Assembly (NCBI RefSeq): GCF_019399235.1 | Contig: NZ_JAELVH010000120.1 | Location: 1 to 32,225 of the forward strand | DNA: 32,225 nucleotides | Source of the DNA: Streptomyces poriferorum | GTDB lineage: Bacteria > Actinomycetota > Actinomycetes > Streptomycetales > Streptomycetaceae | Direction: 5' to 3' | Shown here: positions 6,399-14,209 of the stretch, in pieces | How the letters are laid out: each line of letters opens with the position of its first letter | How positions within the stretch are numbered: position 1 is the first letter of the stretch | Notes under the pieces: model-generated | Database searches by the model: none | What the model saw: only the letters and a program-made list of their open reading frames with translations | What the model was told of the DNA's origin: nothing | Program-made: the position numbers and the translations under genes

Positions 6399-7874
6399 TC
6401 AGCTGACCCGGCTGCTGCCGGAGGGCGGTGGCGGGCCGTCGTCCTCGTTCCCCGCCTCCGGCTCCGGCTCCGGCTCCGGCGAGGGCTCCGGCGAGGGCTC
6501 CGGCGAGGGCTCGGACCCGGCTTCGGGTGACGGCCCGGGCTCCGACTCCGGCTCCGCCCGCGCCGACGGTTCCGACCCCGGCTCCTCCCGTGCCGCCGAC
6601 GGTTCCGACTCCGGCTGCGCATCCGGCCGAGCATTCGACTGCGGGGGCTTCCGGGCCTCCCGGTCCACCTTCTCCACATCCGGTCCGACCCCCGCGGCGC
6701 CCGCGGCGCCTTCGGCGCCCTGGCCGTCCTCGCCCACCTGCTCCAGCGTGCCCTCCGGCGGCACCACCCGCTTCTCCTCCGCGAAGTGGCAGGCCGAATC
6801 GTGCTTGGCCGGACTCTCCGTCAGCCGGAAGGCCGCCGGGACCGCCAGCAGCGGGACCTCCAGCTCGCACCGCTCCTGCGCCTTCCAGCAGCGGGTACGG
6901 AAGCGGCAGCCGGACGGCGGGTTGGCGGGCGATGGGACGTCGCCGTGCAGGATGATCCGCTCGCGGTACTCGCGCGCCATCGGGTCCGGCACCGGCACCG
7001 CGGAGAGCAGCGCCTGGGTGTACGGATGCGTCGGGTGGTCGTAGATCTGCTCGTCCGTGCCGATCTCCGCGAACCGGCCGAGGTACATCACGCCGACCCG
7101 GTCGGAGATGTGACGGACGATGGAGAGGTCGTGGGCGATGAACACGTAGCTGAGGTTGAACTCCGCCTGCAGCCGGTCCAGCAGGTTGACGACCTGGGCC
7201 TGGACGGAGACGTCGAGGGCCGAGACGGGTTCGTCGGCGACGATGATCTCGGGGTTGAGCGCGAGGCCGCGGGCGATGCCGATGCGCTGGCGCTGGCCGC
7301 CGGAGAACTGGTGCGGATAGCGGTTGATGTACTCCGGGTTGAGGCCGACCACGTCCAGCAGGTCCTGGACCTTGCGCCGCCGGTCGCCCTTGGGTGCGAC
7401 CTCGGGGTGGATCTCGTACGGCTCCCCGATGATGTCGCCGACCGTCATCCGCGGGTTCAGCGAGGTGTACGGGTCCTGGAACACCATCTGGATGTTGCGG
7501 CGCACGGCCTTCAGCGCGCGGCCGGACAGCTTCGTGACGTCCTCGCCCTTGTACCGGATCGCACCGGCCGTCGGCTGCTCCAGGTGCACCAGCATCCGGG
7601 CGACGGTCGACTTGCCGCAGCCGGACTCGCCGACGATGCCGAGGGTCTCGCCGGCCGCCAGGTCGAAGGAGACGCCGTCGACCGCCTTGACGGCACCGAT
7701 CTGCTTCTTGATCAGGATGCCCTGGGTCAGCGGGTAGTGCTTGACGAGGTCGCGTACCTCCAGGATCGGCTCGCCACCCGCGTACGCGCTGCCCTCCCGC
7801 GACTTGGCCAGGAGGTCGCGTGCCACCTCGCCCTCTTCGCGCGCTCCCTTGCGCCCCGAGTGATCAGCGTGCAT
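6399..7874 (-). CDS. Oligopeptide ABC transporter ATP-binding protein, DppF/OppF type, with long acidic tail
   Basis: A 491-aa ATPase that powers peptide import together with its DppD-type partner. Visible motifs are Walker A GESGCGKST (82-90), the Q-loop in MVFQDP (130-135), signature SGGQRQR (191-197), Walker B IIVADEP (210-216) and the H-loop in FIAHDLS. A C-terminal oligopeptide-transporter region holds Cys323, Cys329, Cys336 and Cys362. In mycobacterial OppD a comparable Cys set is reported to hold an iron-sulfur cluster. After residue 370 comes a 120-residue tail, rich in Glu, Pro and Ser with SPEP repeats, which standard DppF proteins (about 330 aa) lack. The ATG overlaps the preceding gene by 11 bp. 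It is the last gene of the operon, followed by a terminator hairpin. Confidence 0.92.
   Translation of the reverse strand: MHADHSGRKGAREEGEVARDLLAKSREGSAYAGGEPILEVRDLVKHYPLTQGILIKKQIGAVKAVDGVSFDLAAGETLGIVGESGCGKSTVARMLVHLEQPTAGAIRYKGEDVTKLSGRALKAVRRNIQMVFQDPYTSLNPRMTVGDIIGEPYEIHPEVAPKGDRRRKVQDLLDVVGLNPEYINRYPHQFSGGQRQRIGIARGLALNPEIIVADEPVSALDVSVQAQVVNLLDRLQAEFNLSYVFIAHDLSIVRHISDRVGVMYLGRFAEIGTDEQIYDHPTHPYTQALLSAVPVPDPMAREYRERIILHGDVPSPANPPSGCRFRTRCWKAQERCELEVPLLAVPAAFRLTESPAKHDSACHFAEEKRVVPPEGTLEQVGEDGQGAEGAAGAAGVGPDVEKVDREARKPPQSNARPDAQPESEPSAAREEPGSEPSARAEPESEPGPSPEAGSEPSPEPSPEPSPEPEPEPEAGNEDDGPPPPSGSSRVS
6456..6516 (-). repeat. Short tandem repeats encoding the acidic tail
   Basis: About four copies of a 6-bp CTCCGG unit precede three copies of a 12-bp unit, GAGGGCTCCGGC (6481-6492 and 6493-6504, then a degenerate 6505-6516). 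They encode the (SPEP)n / (EP)n part of the ATPase tail. Such repeats are prone to length change. Confidence 0.85.
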
Positions 7875-8841
7875 CGAGCGTCTCCTTCCAGAAGTAGCAG
7901 GCGCTCTGACGGTGCTCGGCCACGTCGAACAGCGGCGGCACGTCCTTGCGGCAGACGTCCTGGGCCATCGGGCAGCGCGGGTTGAAGGCGCAGCCGGGCG
8001 GGATGTGCAGCAGGTTGGGCGGCAGGCCCTTGATGGCGTAGAGCTCCTGGCCCTTCTGGTCCAGGCGCGGGATCGACCGGAGCAGGCCCTTGGTGTACGG
8101 GTGCGCGGGCGCCTTGTAGATGTCGTGGACCGGTGAGGTCTCCACGATGCGGCCCGCGTACATCACGGCGATCTTGTCGGCGACGTCGGCGACGACGCCC
8201 AGGTCGTGCGTGATCAGGATCAGGCCCATGTTCAGCTCGCGCTGGAGCTCCGCGAGCAGGTCCATCACCTGGGCCTGGACCGTGACGTCGAGGGCGGTGG
8301 TGGGTTCGTCGGCGATGATCAGCGAGGGTTCCAGGGCCAGCGCCATGGCGATCATGATGCGCTGGCGCATGCCGCCGGAGAACTGGTGCGGGTAGTTGCC
8401 GACCCGCTCCTTCGCGGCCGGGATGCGGACCCGGTCCATCAGCTCGACGGCCTTGGCCTTCGCGTCCTTGCGGGACATCCCGCGGTGCACGACGAACATC
8501 TCGCCGAGCTGCTGTCCCACGGTCAGCACGGGGTTGAGGGAGGAGAGCGCGTCCTGGAAGATCATGGCCATCTCCTGGCCGCGGATCTTCCGGCGCTCCT
8601 CCTTCTTGAGCTTCAGCAGGTCGCGGTCCTTGAAGAGGATCTCGCCGCCGCTGATCTTCCCGGGCGGCATGTCGAGGATGCCCATGATCGCCTGTGCGGT
8701 GACCGACTTGCCGGAGCCGGACTCGCCGAGCACGGCGAGCGTCTCGCCCTCGGCCACCGAGTAGTTGACCCCGTTGACGGCCTTGGCGACCCCGTCCCGG
8801 GTGTGGAACTCCACGTGCAGATCGCGCACTTCGAGCAACAT
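7864..8841 (-). CDS. Oligopeptide ABC transporter ATP-binding protein, DppD/OppD type
   Basis: A 325-aa ATPase, normal length for the family. It shows Walker A GESGSGKS (39-46), Q-loop MIFQDA (93-98), signature SGGMRQR (155-161), Walker B LIIADEP (174-180) and H-loop ITHDLG. The C-terminal oligopeptide-transporter region carries Cys284, Cys290, Cys297 and Cys315, matching the four-Cys pattern in the partner ATPase. It pairs with the DppF-type subunit encoded immediately downstream, with overlapping ends. The ATG at 8841 begins directly at the first beta strand (MLLEVRDLHVEF) and is 13 bp past the stop of the permease gene, so the genes are tightly co-transcribed. Confidence 0.93.
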   Translation of the reverse strand: MLLEVRDLHVEFHTRDGVAKAVNGVNYSVAEGETLAVLGESGSGKSVTAQAIMGILDMPPGKISGGEILFKDRDLLKLKKEERRKIRGQEMAMIFQDALSSLNPVLTVGQQLGEMFVVHRGMSRKDAKAKAVELMDRVRIPAAKERVGNYPHQFSGGMRQRIMIAMALALEPSLIIADEPTTALDVTVQAQVMDLLAELQRELNMGLILITHDLGVVADVADKIAVMYAGRIVETSPVHDIYKAPAHPYTKGLLRSIPRLDQKGQELYAIKGLPPNLLHIPPGCAFNPRCPMAQDVCRKDVPPLFDVAEHRQSACYFWKETLDAR

Positions 8842-8854
8842 GGCAGCGGACTCC

Positions 8855-9829
8855 TCAGCGCAGCTTGGGGTCGAGGGCGTCGCGCACCGCGTCGCCGAGC
8901 ATGATGAACGCGAGCACGGTGACCGCCAGGGCCCCGGCGGGCCAGAGGAGCATGTGCGGGGCGTTGCGGATGTACTGGGACGCGGCGGAGATGTCGATGC
9001 CCCAGGAGACGGCCGGTGGCTTCAGGCCGACGCCGAGGAACGACAGGGTCGCCTCCAGCGAGATGTACGTGCCCAGCGCGATGGTGGCGACGACGATGAC
9101 CGGGGCGATGGCGTTGGGCGCGATGTGCCGCAGCATCATCCGGCCGTTGGAGGCGCCGAGCGCCCGGGCCGCCTGTACGTAGTCGTTGTGTTTGGCGGTG
9201 ATGACGGAGCCGCGGGCGATACGGGCGATCTGCGGCCAGCCCAGCAGCACGATGAATCCGATGACCGGCCAGACGGTGGAGCTGGTCACCACGGAGAGGA
9301 AGACGAGGCCGCCGAGTACGACGGGGATACCGAAGAAGACGTCGGTGAGGCGGGAGAGGATCGAGTCCCACCAGCCGCCGAAGAATCCGGCCAGCCCGCC
9401 GAGGATGCTGCCGATCAGGGAGACGCCGATGGTGGAGCAGATGCCGACGGTGACGGAGTTCCGGGCGCCGTACACGACACGGGTGTAGACGTCGCAGCCC
9501 TGGCCGTCGTACCCGAAGGGGTGGCCGGGCTGGGAGCCCTCCTGGGACTTGTCCAGGTCACAGTCGAGCGGGTCGCCGGAGGCGATGAGCTGCGGCCAGA
9601 TGGAGATGATCACCAGGAACAGGATAATCAACGCGGAGATGATGAAGACGGGGTTGCGGCGCAGGTCGTGCCAGGCGTCGGACCACAGGCTCTGCGGTTT
9701 GGTGTCGGGGCCCGTCCCCCGGGGCCCGCCGGGGGTCTTCTCGAGGGAGTCGCCCTCGTCGAGTGCGAGGTCCATCGTTCCGCCGGCTCCGGCGGACGAG
9801 ATCGCCTCGTCCGGTGTCTGCTCAGGCAT
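8855..9829 (-). CDS. Oligopeptide ABC transporter permease, DppC/OppC type
   Basis: A 324-aa inner-membrane permease. It has a roughly 55-residue cytoplasmic N-terminus, a first membrane span (about 61-79), an extracytoplasmic loop with two Cys (in DCDLD and GQGCDVY), and a five-span binding-protein-dependent transport core. The EAA-type loop AARALGASNGRMMLRHIAPN, which docks on the ATPases, is clear. The family C-terminus ends LGDAVRDALDPKLR. The ATG at 9829 overlaps the preceding permease gene by 8 nt, indicating coupled translation and joint assembly of the two permease halves. Confidence 0.93.
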   Translation of the reverse strand: MPEQTPDEAISSAGAGGTMDLALDEGDSLEKTPGGPRGTGPDTKPQSLWSDAWHDLRRNPVFIISALIILFLVIISIWPQLIASGDPLDCDLDKSQEGSQPGHPFGYDGQGCDVYTRVVYGARNSVTVGICSTIGVSLIGSILGGLAGFFGGWWDSILSRLTDVFFGIPVVLGGLVFLSVVTSSTVWPVIGFIVLLGWPQIARIARGSVITAKHNDYVQAARALGASNGRMMLRHIAPNAIAPVIVVATIALGTYISLEATLSFLGVGLKPPAVSWGIDISAASQYIRNAPHMLLWPAGALAVTVLAFIMLGDAVRDALDPKLR

Positions 9830-10745
9830 AGCGGATCCTCGGGTCGAGTACGGCGTACAGCAGGTCGACGATCAGGTTCGCCGCCAGGAAGACGAGGACC
9901 AGGACGGTGACGAACCCGACGACGGTCTGGGAGTTCTGGCGCAGGATGCCCTGGTAGAGCTGGTAGCCGACGCCGTGGATGTTGAAGATCCGCTCCGTGA
10001 CGATCGCCCCGCCCATCAGGGCGCCCACGTCCGTACCGATGAAGGTGACGACGGGGATCAGCGAGTTGCGCAGCAGGTGGCGGACGACCACACGGCGCCT
10101 GGGGAGGCCCTTGGCGGTCGCGGTGCGCACGTAGTCGGCACGGGCGTTCTCGGCGATCGAGGTGCGGGTGAGGCGGGTGACGTAGGCCAGCGAGACGGAG
10201 GCGACCACGAGTCCGGGGATGATCAGCTCGTTGAGCGGGGCCTCGCTGGAGACGGAGGGTTTGATGACGCCCCACTCCACGCCGAGCAGGAGCTGGAGGA
10301 GCAGACCCGTGACGAAGGTCGGGATGGAGATGACGACCAGCGTCAGGATCAGCACGGTGGTGTCGATGGGGCGGCCGCGGCGCAGACCGGTGACGACGCC
10401 GAGGCTGATGCCGATGACGATCTCGAAGAAGATCGCCACGAGGGTGAGGCGGATGGTGATGGGGAAGGCCGTGGCCATCAGCTCGGTGACCTTCTGCCCG
10501 TTGAACGCGGTGCCGAAGTCGCCGGTGAAGACGTTCCCCATGTAGGTCAGGTACTGCTGCCAGACCGGCTTGTCGAGGCCGAATTCCGAACGGAGTTGGG
10601 CGGCGGTCGCCGGGTCGCACTGGCGGTCGCCGCAGAGACCCGCGATGGGGTCACCCATCACGTTCACCATGAGGAAGATCAACAGCGTGGTGCCGAAGAA
10701 GACCGGGATCATCTGCAGCAGCCGCCGGATCACATAACGTCCCAT
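9822..10745 (-). CDS. Oligopeptide ABC transporter permease, DppB/OppB type
   Basis: A 307-aa permease with six predicted spans. The start at 10745 (MGRYVIRRLLQMIP) is the canonical DppB N-terminus and has GGAG 6 nt upstream; the 29-codon extension to 10832 is Pro/Arg-rich and would run through the intercistronic hairpin. A CGDRQC pair sits in the first extracytoplasmic loop. The ATPase-docking loop is around TATAKGLPRRRVVVRHLLRN, and the C-terminus ends DPRIRYA. It lies 110 bp downstream of the binding-protein gene, with a strong hairpin in between. Confidence 0.93.
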   Translation of the reverse strand: MGRYVIRRLLQMIPVFFGTTLLIFLMVNVMGDPIAGLCGDRQCDPATAAQLRSEFGLDKPVWQQYLTYMGNVFTGDFGTAFNGQKVTELMATAFPITIRLTLVAIFFEIVIGISLGVVTGLRRGRPIDTTVLILTLVVISIPTFVTGLLLQLLLGVEWGVIKPSVSSEAPLNELIIPGLVVASVSLAYVTRLTRTSIAENARADYVRTATAKGLPRRRVVVRHLLRNSLIPVVTFIGTDVGALMGGAIVTERIFNIHGVGYQLYQGILRQNSQTVVGFVTVLVLVFLAANLIVDLLYAVLDPRIRYA

Positions 10746-10805
10746 GAAGGGCTCCGGGGGTCGCGGGGTCGGAAGTCTCTGGGCTGAGGAGTCGCGGGAC
10801 GGGGA

Positions 10806-10845
10806 AGCCGGGTGGCCGGTGCGTGGGTGCACCGGCCACCCGGCT
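10806..10845 (-). terminator. Strong intercistronic hairpin after the binding-protein gene
   Basis: Arms 10806-10822 and 10829-10845 form a perfect 17-bp stem with a 6-nt loop. It lies 11 bp after the stop of the binding lipoprotein gene and about 60 bp before the DppB-type gene. It probably acts as a partial terminator or 3' stabiliser, giving more lipoprotein mRNA than permease mRNA. Confidence 0.75.
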
Positions 10846-10855
10846 GCCTATCGGG

Positions 10856-12487
10856 TCACTTGACCTCGATCTGCTCGTACACCGGGACGCTGAACTGGTT
10901 CAGGGAGACGTTGGTGACGTTCTCCGAGTAGCCGGCGCTGCCGTTCTGGTACCAGAGCGGGATGACCGGCATCTGCTGGACCATGACCTTCTCGGCGTCC
11001 TGGAAGGTGGAGACGGCCGTGGCCTTGTCCGACTCGGCGTTCGCCTTGTTGACGAGGTCGTCGAACTGCTTGTTGCTCCACTTGCCGTCGTTGGACGAGG
11101 CGTTGGAGTAGTAGACGGGCTGCAGGAAGTTCTGGATCAGCGGGTAGTCCATCTGCCAGCCCGCACGCCAGGCACCGCTCAGCTTCTGCTGGGAGACCTG
11201 GCTGCGGAAGTCGGCGAAGGTGCCGATCGGGGCGCCCACGCACGCCTTGTTGTTGCCCATGACCTTGTTGATGCTGTTGCAGACGGCGTCGACCCACTCC
11301 TTGTGGGAGCCGGTGTCCGCGTTGTACGAGATCTTGAGCTGGCCGCCGGGGATGCCTCCGCCGTCCTCGATCATCTTCTTGGCGTCGGCCGCGTTGTACG
11401 TGCACTCCTTGCCGCACAGACCCTTCTTGAAGCCGCCGTCCTCGCCGAGGACCGGGGAGGTCCAGTCGGAGGCGGGGGTGCGGGTCTTCTGGAAGATCTG
11501 GTTGGTGATCTGCTCGCGGTTGATCGCCATGGAGAGGCCCTGACGGACCTTGATCGCGTCGGGAGTGTTCCACTGCTTGTCGTAGAACGGGAACGCGAGC
11601 GTCTGGATGATGCCGGCCGGGGTGTTGATGTAGCGGTCGCCGAGGTCCGCCTTGACGTTCTTGAGCTGCGAGGCGGGCACGTCGTCGACGAGGTCGAGGT
11701 TGCCGGCCGTCAGGTCGGTGTAGGCGGTGTTGTTGTCGGTGTAGACCTTGAGGTCGATCCCGCCGTTCTTCGCCTTGTCGTCACCGGGGTAGTCGTCCCA
11801 CTTGCGCAGGCTCATCGACGAGCCCTTGGTGTACTTGTCGATCGTGTACGGGCCGTTGCCGACCGGCTTGGACACCCAGGCGTCATGGTCCGTGAAGAAG
11901 GTCTTGGGCAGCGGCGCGAAGGCGGGGTAGCCGAGAGTGTCGGGCCACAGGGAGAACTTCTGCGTCAGCTTGACCGAGAAGGTCATGTCGTTCACCTGCT
12001 TGAGCCCGGAGAGCGTGGTGGCGCTCGCCGTCCCCGTCTCCGGGTGGACCTTGTCGTATCCGTCGATGTAACCGAAGAAGTAGGCGTTCTTCTGGTTGTT
12101 CTTCAACAGGGCGCCGTAGTTCCAGGCGTCCACGAACGACTTGGCGGTGATCTTCTCGCCGTTGCTGAAGGTCCAGCCGTCCTTCACCGTGATCGTGAAG
12201 TTCTGGTTGTCCGTGGACTCGATCTTGTCGGCGAGCATGTTCGTCGCCTCGCCGGTCTTCGGGTCGTACTTCTTGAGCCCCCGGAAGATCATGTCGAGGA
12301 CCTTGCCGCCCTGCACCTCGTTGGTGTTGGCGGGCTCCAGCGGGTTCTGCGGGTCACCCCAGGAGGAGCTCACGATCCCGTCCGCGCCACCGCCACCGCT
12401 GCCGCTGTCCCCTCCGCCGCAGGCCGTCGCCGCCAGGGCGACGGCCACCGCACATGCGGCCCACTTGACCTGTGTGGCTCCGCGCAT
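10856..12487 (-). CDS. Oligopeptide ABC transporter substrate-binding lipoprotein (family 5)
   Basis: A 543-aa secreted lipoprotein. The signal peptide (basic MRGATQVK, then a hydrophobic stretch) ends at lipobox ATAC with Cys23 as the lipidated residue, followed by a Gly/Ser linker. The mature part is a bacterial family-5 solute-binding protein of the OppA/DppA type: the TVKDGWTFSNGEKITAKSFVDAWN region is typical of these proteins. Cys pairs (GLCGKEC, and in VCNSIN / KACVG) may form disulfides outside the cell. GAGGAGG lies 7 nt before the ATG. It heads the five-gene operon. It delivers peptides to the adjacent permease/ATPase complex; substrate length and specificity cannot be read from sequence. 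Confidence 0.93.
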   Translation of the reverse strand: MRGATQVKWAACAVAVALAATACGGGDSGSGGGGADGIVSSSWGDPQNPLEPANTNEVQGGKVLDMIFRGLKKYDPKTGEATNMLADKIESTDNQNFTITVKDGWTFSNGEKITAKSFVDAWNYGALLKNNQKNAYFFGYIDGYDKVHPETGTASATTLSGLKQVNDMTFSVKLTQKFSLWPDTLGYPAFAPLPKTFFTDHDAWVSKPVGNGPYTIDKYTKGSSMSLRKWDDYPGDDKAKNGGIDLKVYTDNNTAYTDLTAGNLDLVDDVPASQLKNVKADLGDRYINTPAGIIQTLAFPFYDKQWNTPDAIKVRQGLSMAINREQITNQIFQKTRTPASDWTSPVLGEDGGFKKGLCGKECTYNAADAKKMIEDGGGIPGGQLKISYNADTGSHKEWVDAVCNSINKVMGNNKACVGAPIGTFADFRSQVSQQKLSGAWRAGWQMDYPLIQNFLQPVYYSNASSNDGKWSNKQFDDLVNKANAESDKATAVSTFQDAEKVMVQQMPVIPLWYQNGSAGYSENVTNVSLNQFSVPVYEQIEVK

Positions 12488-12674
12488 GGAGTGCCTCCTC
12501 GTAGTGCTCCGTCTTACGTGAGGTCAAATATCGTCGCATAGCGGACTTCTCGCACATTTACTCCCGCCATCTGAGCTCAGCGGGGCCATGCGGGTGGATG
12601 CGGGCCGCTAGCGTGCAATCCGGCGCCAGGGTTTGACCTGTCTGCCTTACGCACACGAAGGAGGGGCGGGAACC
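12488..12674. promoter_or_regulatory. Divergent promoter region with CTGAGCTCAG palindrome
   Basis: This 187-bp gap separates the binding-protein gene (-) from the NUDIX gene (+). It holds a 10-bp perfect palindrome, CTGAGCTCAG, at 12571-12580, and an AT-rich patch around 12526-12562 that could contain the minus-strand -10. TAGCGT (12608-12613) is a possible plus-strand -10. The individual promoters cannot be fixed confidently. Confidence 0.4.
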
Positions 12675-13133
12675 ATGGACGCTCACGTACGGACCCGTGT
12701 TTCGGCATACGCCATCGCAAGTCAGGACGACCGCCTCCTGCTGGCCAGGCTGTCGGACGCTTCGCCTGTCTTCGCGCCGGGGCTGTGGCACCTGCCGGGC
12801 GGCGGGATCGACCCGGGCGAGCAGCCCGCCGAGGCGCTGGCCCGCGAGCTCCGGGAGGAGACGGGGCTGGAGGTCGCGGACGCCCGGCTGGCCGACGCCC
12901 GGACCTACACGGCTCGGCGGAACGGGGTGAGCTGGAGCCTCACGGCCCTGTTCTACGTCGTCACGCTCAAGGACGGGGCGCCGGCGGTGGCCGAGACGGA
13001 CGGCTCCACGGACGCGGTGGCGTGGGTCCCGCTCGCCGAACTGCGGGACGACGCCGTGCTGTCACCGGCCGCGGCCGACGCCCTCCGCATCCTCGAACGG
13101 ACGGGGGCGGCGGCGCTCACCCTCCCCCGTTGA
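12675..13133 (+). CDS. NUDIX hydrolase
   Basis: A 152-aa protein with a complete NUDIX box (G-x5-E-x7-RE-U-x-EE-x-G-U) running from GGGIDPGEQ to RELREETGL, about residues 42-66. These residues bind the divalent metal and pyrophosphate of a nucleoside-diphosphate-linked substrate. The start at 12675 has GGAGG about 10 nt upstream and directly precedes the first beta strand; a longer in-frame start at 12633 would include the ribosome binding site. The gene is convergent with a second NUDIX gene, with 12 bp between the stops. Substrate unknown; ADP-ribose, oxidised nucleotides or other NDP-X are all possible. Confidence 0.9.
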   Translation: MDAHVRTRVSAYAIASQDDRLLLARLSDASPVFAPGLWHLPGGGIDPGEQPAEALARELREETGLEVADARLADARTYTARRNGVSWSLTALFYVVTLKDGAPAVAETDGSTDAVAWVPLAELRDDAVLSPAAADALRILERTGAAALTLPR

Positions 13134-13145
13134 CGCGGCCAGTTC

Positions 13146-13643
13146 TCACACCGCCCGGCCCCGGCCACTCCACGGCCCGTCCGGGGCCAGGGCGTCGAGC
13201 ACGGTCAGTATCTGCGGCGGCTCGACCGGGTCCGGCAGCACGGCCAGATCCGGCCGGGCGAACCAGGCATGGGTGTCCAGGCTCGCCCGCTCGTCAGGGA
13301 GCAGGCCGGTCCTCAGCAGGGACGGCCGCTCACCGGTGAACCGGGCGAGGTAGAACTGCTCCGTCCCGGTGTACCGCTTGCCCCGCCACCGCACATCCCG
13401 GTCAACGGGCACCCACCGGTCGAGGACGGCGGCCGGGTCGAGTCCGGTCTCCTCCGCCAGTTCGCGCCGCGCCGCCACCAGCGGGGTCTCGCCCGGCTCG
13501 ATGCCGCCGCCGGGCGGCTCCCAGAGCCATGACCCGTCGACCGGATCCCGCCAGCGCAACAGGAGCAGACAGTCGGCTGCGTCGAGGCAGATGACCCGGG
13601 CGGCGGGCCGGAGCGTTTCCACCACGCCGACGCTATGCGGCAC
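13146..13643 (-). CDS. NUDIX hydrolase
   Basis: A 165-aa protein with a full NUDIX box from GGGIEPGETP to RELAEETGL (about residues 45-69). The preceding segment, DGSWLWEPPGG, is typical of NUDIX enzymes that resemble ADP-ribose or 8-oxo-dGTP hydrolases. The GTG at 13643 is used here. A second GTG at 13622 would give a product 7 residues shorter, and neither has a strong Shine-Dalgarno. It is divergent from the marR gene and convergent with the other NUDIX gene. The two NUDIX proteins differ clearly outside the box, so this is not a recent duplication. Confidence 0.88.
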   Translation of the reverse strand: MPHSVGVVETLRPAARVICLDAADCLLLLRWRDPVDGSWLWEPPGGGIEPGETPLVAARRELAEETGLDPAAVLDRWVPVDRDVRWRGKRYTGTEQFYLARFTGERPSLLRTGLLPDERASLDTHAWFARPDLAVLPDPVEPPQILTVLDALAPDGPWSGRGRAV

Positions 13644-13700
13644 GTGGAACCCGAATCAAGCCCCGTACCGGTCCGCACCGGCCCGCCAGCACATTATCCA

Positions 13701-13720
13701 AGCACTGTTATATTAGCGCT
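13701..13720. promoter_or_regulatory. Imperfect palindrome and -10 element before the marR gene
   Basis: The 20 bp from 13701 to 13720 match their own reverse complement at 14 of 20 positions, around a TATA centre. TATATT (13709-13714) ends 6 nt before the GTG start, as expected for a leaderless transcript. A MarR protein bound here would block its own promoter. Confidence 0.5.
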
Positions 13721-14209
13721 GTGACATTTTCGGATCCCACAGCGCTGCCTGATCCCTGGCATTCCCTGCACGAGCTGCTGGCGGCCATGGACGCCGAGAT
13801 CGAGCAGGTCTACGTCGAGCGCGGCATCGAGGGCGTACGGCCCCGCTTCGCCTATCCGCTCATCCGGCTCGCCCACACCGGCCCCCTGACCATCCGTGAG
13901 CTCGCGAAGTCCCTGAACCGCTCGCACTCCGCGATCAGCCAGACCGTCGCCGCCATGCTCAAGGAGGATCTGGTCACCTCCGAGCCGGGGCCCGACGCCC
14001 GTACCCGGCACATCGGCCTGACCGAGCGCGGCCGGTCGCTGGTGCCGTTCCTGGAGGCGGAGTGGCGCGCCACCCATGCCACGGTCGCCGAGCTGGACCA
14101 CGAGGTCCCGCATGCGATGACCGGCGTGGTCGAGGAGGTACGGAGGGCGCTGGACCGCCGGTCGATGCGGGAGCGGATCCTCCACCACCTCGCCGAGCCA
14201 CCGCGATGA
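13721..14209 (+). CDS. MarR family transcriptional regulator
   Basis: A 162-aa winged-helix regulator. Residues about 43-105 hold the DNA-binding fold: LIRLAHTGPLTIRELAKSLN, then the recognition helix SHSAISQTVAAML, then the wing GPDARTRHIGLTERG. N- and C-terminal helices would form the dimer interface. The GTG start at 13721 has no Shine-Dalgarno but a well-placed TATATT -10, so it is probably leaderless. Its TGA overlaps the ATG of the MFS exporter gene (ATGA), so both are made together. MarR proteins of this arrangement usually repress their own operon and release DNA on binding a small phenolic or drug-like ligand. The ligand here is unknown. Confidence 0.92.
   Translation: MTFSDPTALPDPWHSLHELLAAMDAEIEQVYVERGIEGVRPRFAYPLIRLAHTGPLTIRELAKSLNRSHSAISQTVAAMLKEDLVTSEPGPDARTRHIGLTERGRSLVPFLEAEWRATHATVAELDHEVPHAMTGVVEEVRRALDRRSMRERILHHLAEPPR

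Noticed and set aside
6205..6870. N-terminal extension of the polytopic membrane protein to 6870
   Set aside because: The frame is open but overlaps the ATPase gene tail and encodes Gly/Ala/Arg-rich filler. The GTG at 6204 has a ribosome binding site and precedes the first membrane span.
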